Below are positions 55,007 to 64,000 of a DNA stretch of 64,000 nucleotides, piece by piece (the stretch's first letter is position 1; each line of letters opens with the position of its first letter). Location of the stretch: NCBI GenBank assembly GCA_002118135.1, contig BDIU01000177.1:1-64000 (forward strand). Reading direction: 5' to 3'. The translations under genes were made by a program, and so were the position numbers. The DNA comes from Trebouxia sp. TZW2008. Taxonomy: Eukaryota > Chlorophyta > Trebouxiophyceae > Trebouxiales > Trebouxiaceae. The notes under the pieces are model-generated. The model searched no databases and was not told where the DNA came from. It was given only the letters and a program-made list of their open reading frames with translations.

Positions 55007-55647
55007 ATGGTGCGCCCTTCTGCCTGAGTGAGGTGCTGTCCGCTACAGACAAGTCAGTGCCTGTTGCAACACCATATTGCCTGCAGGCGTCTCGTATATT
55101 GGCGAATCTCATTGTCGCCGGAGGGACTGTTTTGGTACGAGCAGCTGCAACAGCGTGGAGGCAGGCTGTGATCAGTAAGTCATCTTGCAACTTGCCAAAA
55201 GGAGTCAACACTTGCACTTATGTCATTCGACTCACGCGGCTGTTGTTACAGATGGACAGCGTAGTGGCATGACACCAGAAAGCCTGAAAACCGCTGCAGC
55301 AGCTAGCAAGCAGATGCAGCTTGAGGAAGCCTATAAGATCCTTGGCACAGACTCACAAGCAGGCATAGAGGAGGTCATGAAGGTGAACATCAATCATTAG
55401 CAAATATGTCTGTGCTGCATGAGTCAAAGGGCTGCAGTTGCACAATGACATTTGCAATGTAACTCACTTGCTTCTGTATGCCGACAACAACATGATGTGT
55501 GTCGTGCAGCGGTATGCGCATTTAATGCAGCAAAATGAGAAGCATGGCAGCTTCTATTTGCAATCGAAGGTCTTTAGAGCGAAAGAGAGAATAGAACAAG
55601 AAGTTCAGGATCAGCATGGAGGGCAGCAGCAACAGCAGCAGCAGTAA
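55007..55647 (+). CDS. PAM16: PAM16/TIM16, J-like subunit of the mitochondrial import motor
   Basis: PAM16 binds the J-protein PAM18 at the inner membrane and controls Hsp70 in the presequence import motor. Exons 55087-55174, 55252-55382 and 55510-55647 join in phase. They encode ASRILANLIVAGGTVLVRAA (hydrophobic N-terminus), then MTPESLKTAAAASKQM, LEEAYKILGTDSQAGIEEVMK and HGSFYLQSKVFRAKERIEQE (degenerate J-domain without HPD), ending in a poly-Gln tail. The start is unusual: GCG codes for residue 2 directly after an intron acceptor (55085-55086). The best candidate start is the ATG at 55007-55009, immediately followed by GTGCGC as donor, which would give exon 1 a single coding codon. An unspliced start at 54970 in the same frame is the alternative. 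Confidence 0.88.
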
Positions 55648-56682
55648 CAGCAACACTGGTACCAGTGTTCTCTCACCACACACAGGAAGCGATTGCCAGA
55701 TCATGCATGCTGCCAGCATTCAGCCTCAGCAGTCACTGCTGGAGCAGACGCAGCAGTGACAGCAATCATAGTACCAGCAGTCCCAGGGTGTGCACCATGC
55801 AGCCCCACTCTGGGACTAATTTATGCTTTCACCAATCAGGCTCATCAGTCATGCTGACGCAGATGCACGTGCATGCATGTCCTGATGTCAGCCAGGCAAT
55901 CAGTTGTCTGCATCAAAATGCTGAATGTAAGCTTTTGCCATTTCAATGAGTCATCTAGCTTGTAGGATCTCACACTGATCACTGTACAAGCCAACTTTCG
56001 CAGGCCCTTGGTAGAACAGGAACAGCCTGTGTCCAGATCCTGCTGGCTGTATATGCTTTCAGCAATATTTGCAATCACTCAAAACAATTGCAGCTACAGT
56101 CCTGCCTCACACATTGTATCCTGGCCGAGCAGGACAACTGTGTACCCAGAGTGCATCCAGATCTCTGAGTGCCGATCTTATTTTGTCAGGCACATGTTGC
56201 AGAACTCTAATACCTTCTTGAGCATACAGCTGTCAAACAATCATCGCAAGAGCCAAGAACTCAGGCCGCTGTCAAATCTTGATTTGCATGTTGTGATGTG
56301 CTGACTCCCATATCGCTTCCTGTGCAACAAATAAACTGCAAAAAGCATCCTGCTAGATCATTGACTGCAAATCCCATCAATTGTATGCCTTTTGGCAGTT
56401 TATTGCCTGAATTATAGAATGTAGGCTATGAGCAGCATGGGTGTCCATGTAGTTTGCAAGGAGAGAGAGAGCTATAGCCCTTGCCAAAACAGATGCAAGA
56501 CATCAAATACCCAATGACCAAGGTAACTTCTTTCACACAGCTCTCAGACCTCTCTGCACATCATCTCAACACCTCAGACTCAACACTGAAAACTTGGAGA
56601 CAGCCTCTATTTTCTGTTTGTACAGCTCACTTGTAGAAGTCACTCCCTGCATCTGCACTGATTTGCCTAGCTTGCAGTTGCA
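55648..56682. other. Intergenic between the convergent PAM16 and thioesterase genes
   Basis: No gene is supported. There is CAG-rich sequence just after the PAM16 stop and short open frames on both strands. Confidence 0.4.
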
Positions 56683-57919
56683 TCACAAGGAGGCCTTTTG
56701 CACAACTCTGCCACTGGATGCACCATTGCCGTTCAAGCTTTCTGTAGACCTGCCAAGCATCAACTTCTCCTTCCACTCTGGCTTGATCCTTGTGGGCCTA
56801 TATCGGTTGTCCAGGCAGACAACAATGCAAGTAGCTGCCAACGCAACCTGCAGACAAAGAACAATGTAGAGATGCAGATGCACATTCACCAGAACACACA
56901 ATTCACCCTGCAGATTGTTTGATGCTGAACAGAAGCACACATTTTGATGTGCGCTAAAACAGTTGCAACAATGGTAGCAGGTGGTGGCAGTCTGATGTGT
57001 AGCATTTTGATGTTCAGGACTGCATCATGCGGTGCCATTTGCTGTGGATGTGCCTCAACACAAGTGCACATTGGCAAAAAGAGCTACCTCTTCTTTGCAT
57101 GCGTGCTCATCTTCTTCAATCTTGACCAACTCTTGATACAAATGGAAGCTTGTCGCACTGACTTTTGTGACCCATGCCATGCTGTTGAACATGTCGCGAG
57201 TGCGAAGTGGCCTCATGTATTTGACATTGCATTCTGAAAGGGCTAGCGCATTACCAGCTCTAGCAAATTCTCCTGAGTTGAAGCCAATATAATGCATCCA
57301 CTCCTCTCGCACTGCACAGCACAACGCCTTTGCTCCTATTTTCAGCATTCAAGTGCTTCAGGGTCAAAACACCAGTGCAAAAGTCTTTCACATTCTGCTC
57401 TGAGCCTTCATGGTCATGTATATAAGTCACATTGCATGCAACTGTCGTTGCTGCGTTCATGCATGTTCTGCAGTATTGAACAAGCTGGTCCAAAATTCAG
57501 GTAGTGCGCTAGCAGCACTATTGCAGCAAACATTGTCATTGTAGAGATTTTACCATGCTGCAAGTAATTGAGGTAAACTGCATTGTTGACTACGCCATAC
57601 TGATCCAGCTCGTAGTCCCTGACTTTCATCTTGATAGCAAAGAAAGGCTCTCCTGGAGGCTTGGCACTTTTGCTAACAGCCTGACACCTGCATGCTTGTC
57701 CCGTCAGATGCAAGCCCCGAAATGTTACAAACGGTATGACTGCATATACCTGAAGTTTCTACGGGGCCGACATTGTCGCATAGGAGGTCTAAGCTGGGCT
57801 TGCCATCTCAAGGAAGTCAACTGTTGGGAAACGAGTGGACGGAGTCTAGGTAGCAAAGCTGGCGTGTGGTCATGTGCGCAAGCAGGAGAAACCGATCGGC
57901 GCCCCAGCGCATGCTGCAT
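56683..57919 (-). CDS. Hotdog-fold acyl-ACP thioesterase, ALT/4HBT family, plastid-targeted
   Basis: Members of this plant and algal family hydrolyse acyl-ACP intermediates in plastids. Four exons join in phase to 230 aa: 57919-57750, 57687-57554, 57311-57088 and 56847-56683. Exon 1 is rich in Arg, Ser, Ala and Leu without acidic residues, as expected of a chloroplast transit peptide. The hotdog core starts with [25 protein letters not shown], holding the catalytic-type Asp ([10 protein letters not shown]). It continues with [38 protein letters not shown] and [18 protein letters not shown]. The C-terminus is Ser/Gly-rich. It is divergent to ARL6. Confidence 0.88.
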
Positions 57920-58596
57920 GCTGATGGCTGACGTCTTCAGCCTTCAAGTTAAACGGTGATCGGAGTATGAGCGTTCGCTAGGCTGCTTTTGGGGGCTCTA
58001 AGCCCCAGCAATGCCTGCTCACTTGACACCTCGGGCCCGTTTTCCTGCTGCTCAGGTGATGAGCGCATGCGCGCCGTCTGGGGCGCAAGGTCTCGGCTGA
58101 TCAGTGCAGGCTTGCATTCCCGTCTGGAGCTTATTCAGACAAGAATTAGTCAAGTGACACCTCATCAGTCATGTCTTGCTTGACTTGCTTGGCACATTGC
58201 GCTATGTGCGAGGCGAAACTTTCACCGATACGCTCGGAGTGAGGTCTCGATAAAGATGCAGCATACCGTGTTACATGTACTTTCAAGAAAGCTATGCATG
58301 CAATACTGCACATGCATGCAACAAACAGCTGACGTGTTGGCAATGTATGCAAGCTGGTTGTGATGGGGAGAATGCATAAACAAGGCAGCTCTACAACACC
58401 CTACTTGGATGGACATAGGTGATAGCATAAATGCACCAAATCGCCAGTGTATAAGATATGCTGCAAGCATCGCTGACTTCTTCTTCAATGGCATGCTCAA
58501 CAGGCGCACCCAAAGCGCAGACCGGCATACACTGCCTGGAACATTGCTGATTGCGCGTTACGTAGTTGCGAGCCTACCTGGCGAACTGCAGCTGAC
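57920..58596. promoter_or_regulatory. Shared head-to-head promoter region of the thioesterase gene and ARL6
   Basis: About 677 bp lies between divergent start codons. The part 57830-58110 is CpG-rich and includes a short hairpin (tggggct/agcccca near 57990-58010). No ORF with recognisable content was seen. Confidence 0.4.
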
Positions 58597-59531
58597 ATGG
58601 GCTTGTGGCAGCAGATGCTTGACGTGCTGGGGGTCAGCAGCAAAAAGGTCCGTGATCACACGGACTAGCTTGACTGATCTTGCCCACGACAACCGTGTTT
58701 TCGTGCCTCAGGCAACTTCAACTTCGGTGCAGGTCTGTCTGCTGGTGGTTGGACTTGACAACAGCGGAAAATCAACGATCGTAAATCGCTTGAAGGTACA
58801 GTTGCACTGGTTGCAAACTTGTACAAGCGGCACTTCCATCCAACATCGTGCTGCCAATGCAGCCTAAAGCTGTTCAAGCTCAGGACATGGCTCCCACAGT
58901 GGGCTTTTCAATAGAACAGATCAAGAAAGGGTATCAGCCTGTCTGAATGGCTTTCAAGTCACTTGAGCTCTGCTTGTTTGGGCAATGATAGCTTGCTGAT
59001 CAAGAGGGGGGTGCCAAATGCAGTGGCCTCAATCTCACAGTCATTGATATGTCTGGGGCAAGCAGATACAGAAGTCTGTGGGAGAAGTACTTTCAGGATG
59101 CCCAAGGCATCATTTTTGTAGTAGACAGCACAGACAAGCTCAGACTGTAAGTGACACTCGCCCTCTTATGTTGTGCTTGTCTGCCTTACTTTTGTCTTGC
59201 AACTGCACCTTGTTGGAGGCAATCTGTACCTCAACCCAAGAAGCGTGTCGCACTTTCTCTCCATAAGAGATTGTATGCCTGCAGAGTGGTTGCACGCAAC
59301 GAGCTTGACCAGCTATTGCAGCATCAGCATATTGCCAGTCCTGTGCCGCTGCTTGTGATGGCAAACAAGCAAGACCTTGAAGGAGCCATGCCAGCTGCAG
59401 AACTTGCTCAGGGCCTTCAGCTTGACAACATACGAGACCGGCCCTGGCAGATAGTTGCTACCAATGCTCTCACAGGTGATGGTTTGAGCACAGGAACAGA
59501 TTGGCTATTGGAGAGCTTGAACTCTAGATAG
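58597..59531 (+). CDS. ARL6: ARL6/BBS3-type small GTPase
   Basis: ARL6-GTP recruits the BBSome coat to membranes for ciliary membrane-protein traffic. Five exons join in phase to 183 aa: 58597-58647, 58733-58795, 58863-58930, 59024-59146 and 59285-59531. The N-terminus MGLWQQMLDVLG carries Gly2 and an amphipathic helix. GTPase motifs: GLDNSGKS (P-loop), APTVGFSIE (switch I), DMSGASRYRSLWEKY (switch II with DxSG where ARFs have WDxGGQ), ANKQDL (G4) and ATNAL (G5). DMSG, GFSIE and the C-terminal LSTGTDWL segment favour ARL6 over other ARLs. A perfect hairpin follows the stop codon. Confidence 0.9.
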
Positions 59532-59532
59532 C

Positions 59533-59569
59533 CACACACCATGTGAGCTCATGCCTCACATGGTGTGTG
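59533..59569 (+). terminator. Perfect 15-bp hairpin directly after the ARL6 stop codon
   Basis: cacacaccatgtgag at 59533-59547 and its exact complement at 59555-59569 enclose a 7-base loop. It starts one base after the TAG (59529-59531). A role in 3'-end formation or transcript stability is inferred from position only. Confidence 0.55.
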
Positions 59570-59746
59570 CCCAGCGTGCTTGTACTATATGCTTTGCTTG
59601 CAAGGCCTGGAAGTTACATTTGTTTGTTGTTTCTGTCATTAGCCCTCCAACACCAAATCAGCGCTGGTCTATGCACAGGCCAGCAAAATCTGGCATCTGT
59701 GTGGTGTCATGATTGCGTTGTATCACGCATCATACACTTGGAACTA

Positions 59747-62168
<2,422 letters not shown>

Positions 62169-63073
62169 GCTTGGTATGCAGTCCTCTTGATGAGCGACAG
62201 CTAGAGTTCGTGAGCACGAATTCTGATGGCGATGCGGTGTCTTAACGAATGCGGATTAAGTCAACTGTGTTGAAGCACAGTTTTGCCGGGCGCAACTTCA
62301 CCCTTCAAATCAAGTAAGCGAACTCGGCACCTTGTCCGATCAGCCGATGTCTTTGCAGGTACTGCGGTCGATCCTTGACAAGCGGTATTGCAATTTTTCT
62401 ATTGATGTCTTTCAGTGAGTGTCTCGCTGCGGAGTGCGGTCGACCTCCCGGCAAGCCCCCGATGCATGTGAGCTCGAAACAGGAGCAAAACGAAGTCATG
62501 AAGAAGATGCACAGTGCAAGCTGGAAAGTCGCTTGTATTTGCTCTGTCCTGAGATGAGGGTCAAAAACGGTAGAGACCCCAGCCTGTAATAAGGCTAGGT
62601 TGTTTGCTTGCCAAAATTGCTGGTGCAGCATAGAAAACTGACACAGTGTCAAACAAGACCACTCGTTCCAGGCTTGTCATCCCCTGGCAAACACTGAAAC
62701 AGATTCGCCTGTTGATCCCTTGCATATGCATCTCATGTCGACGGTTGCTGCACCACCTGATAGCAAACAGTATACAGCACAGGCCTAGTACACATGGAAT
62801 TGCAGCTGATGCAGGGAGAACTGCCACAATGTAAGGGCTCGGACTTATCTCTGCAGGGATGTGCCTCAATATATCCAGCTGAACATTGTCACCAAATTGT
62901 ACAGCACAGAGTTATCATGGTATACAATTCCTATCGGCAGTGTTTGGCGTCCGGTGCGTCAGCAGCGTAATGGCGGACTATGGTGTATGGAATGGTACAG
63001 TCACTGTGGTTGTGATCCTGTTGCGCAGTTGCATGCCTGTGTGACTTTGCTGGCTTGTCAGCATGACCAGAAT
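62169..63073. other. Intergenic, CpG-rich start then unresolved
   Basis: About 62000-62330 is CpG-rich and holds the enoyl-CoA hydratase promoter. A possible plus-strand exon at about 62416-62557 (acceptor tctttcag; frame with GRPPGKPPMHVSSKQEQNEV, ending TGA) looks codon-like but has no recognised homologue and no clear start. A minus-strand frame at 62561-62869 has one hydrophobic helix but no other support. Confidence 0.3.
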
Positions 63074-63897
63074 TCAACAGGACCCTTGTGGCACTGGTGA
63101 GGTCAGGCTGGGATTGAAGTGTTGTTTCACAGCAACCCTGAGCCTACGCTCAGCTGGGCATGTGAGATTTCAACCTTGTGTGTTGATGTATCGCTGTGCT
63201 TGAGCTTTCACCCGCCTGCACGTTACACAACCTCAGGGAAATGGGTGGCAGCATCGACAACTGTAATTGTGTGGCCAGTCACAGCTGCAGCGGACCTCTC
63301 ATATTCTGCTATGTTTTTCCTGCTGAACACTCTGTAGGCGTCTTCCTGAGCTGGATCACTGTTGTTTGGTGTTGCCAAGAGGTCTTGTATGCCTTGCAAT
63401 ATCTGCATAGCAGACAATTGTCAAGGCTGTTGACTGTCAAGGTGGAAGGTTCTGTTACGCAGATCCCTATCTGAAGATAAGCACTATAGGTGACATATGC
63501 AGCATTCAAGCACTGACATACCTGTTTAATTGAGATTGCTGGCTTCCATCCCTTGTCGGCGTCAACAATAGACAGGCATACCTTGCCAGCTGGGTACACT
63601 GCATGTTACAACAGGTACAGTCAGACAGCTGCAGCAGTGTATGAAATAATGAGCACATTTCTGAGTCATGCCAGCAAAGTGACATGACTATGGCTGAATT
63701 TCATTTTTTCAAGGAATGACCTCCTGCCGACAGGGCTTTACCATTTGGGTGGAAGAAGCCTGATGGAAATCTGCAGTCTGGTGGTTTTGATGGATAGTTT
63801 TCATTGAAAATCAGGTCTAGTGGGTATAGCCCTTTCTCCCATATAGTTCCAGTCTTCCCAGGTATTTGACATTTCCAGTGCATCAGATTGACAGAAC
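63074..63897 (-). CDS. UBC9: SUMO-conjugating enzyme UBC9 (5' part outside the window)
   Basis: UBC9 transfers SUMO to substrate lysines. Visible exons join in phase: 63897-63742 ([13 protein letters not shown]...FFHPN), 63598-63522 ([12 protein letters not shown], with the catalytic Cys; [10 protein letters not shown]) and 63402-63296 (ILQGIQDLL...[11 protein letters not shown]...IAEYER). A last exon at 63143-63074, joining in phase 2, gives [10 protein letters not shown], which resembles the usual RRVRLQAKQY end better than the unspliced read-through that stops at 63223. The HPN motif and the PAQ.D.Y loop specific to UBC9 are present. The first exon, with the N-terminal helix, lies beyond 64000. 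Confidence 0.88.
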
Positions 63898-64000
63898 CTG
63901 CATTCACCTCAATAGTATATCTTGATACAAATGGATATCGAATGTAAGCTGAGGTGCGTTTGATAAGATCAGGCCCCACCGTCGGCATTTGTCAGGGGTT

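Noticed and set aside
62561..62869. Minus-strand 102-codon ORF with a hydrophobic helix
   Set aside because: Only one hydrophobic stretch and no homologue or promoter support; it may be 3' flank of UBC9.

Overview
The window is nuclear DNA of a eukaryote, most likely a chlorophyte green alga (possibly a trebouxiophyte; lineage is inferred). Reasons: genes are split by many short-exon GT-AG introns; there is a plant-type two-lipoyl mitochondrial PDH-E2, a plastid-type hotdog acyl thioesterase of the ALT family, a RAP-domain organelle RNA-binding type protein and a chromodomain Ty3 retroelement. Non-coding DNA is rich in TG/CA and poor in CpG, while CpG-rich patches sit at the gene starts.

Layout. 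1-371: tail and LTR of a Ty3-like element on the + strand. 2907-8226 (-): a large gene that reads as a PD-(D/E)XK nuclease-like plus protein-kinase-like fusion. 8481-8603 and 14160-14287 (-): two pieces of a small membrane-protein-like ORF on either side of a decayed, 5'-truncated chromodomain Ty3 element (about 9150-14207), which itself carries a tRNA-like sequence. 15046-15225: (TATAT)n microsatellite. 15995-25318 (+): dihydrolipoamide acetyltransferase (PDH E2), 12 exons, 613 aa. 26117-28558 (+): RAP-domain protein broken by one stop and one frameshift. 30700-54332 (-): SKI2-type DExH RNA helicase; I reconstruct 26 exons that join in phase into 1,385 codons. 55007-55647 (+): PAM16/TIM16. 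56683-57919 (-): ALT-type acyl thioesterase. 58597-59531 (+): ARL6/BBS3 small GTPase. 59747-62168 (-): mitochondrial enoyl-CoA hydratase. 63074-63897 (-): UBC9 SUMO-conjugating enzyme, 5' end outside the window.

The most unusual property is in the introns. Nearly every exon of SKI2, several exons of the PDH E2 gene and the last exon of the RAP gene are accompanied by tandem, decayed copies of themselves, usually with part of the flanking intron. The spacing is mostly 160-230 bp and there are up to nine copies. One array (43.7-45.4 kb) shows a shared derived change of the DEVH box to DKVH, so an already decayed copy was itself amplified. Only one member of each set has intact splice sites, phase and motifs. 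Introns here therefore appear to grow by local duplication of exon-sized segments, producing pseudo-exons that any annotation must separate from the real ones.

The recognisable genes are housekeeping functions: PDH E2, enoyl-CoA hydratase and PAM16 belong to mitochondria, ALT to plastid lipid metabolism, SKI2 to cytoplasmic 3'-5' mRNA decay, UBC9 to SUMO conjugation and ARL6 to ciliary/BBSome traffic. They do not form a pathway. Several are arranged head to head with about 0.7 kb between start codons (SKI2/PAM16, ALT/ARL6).
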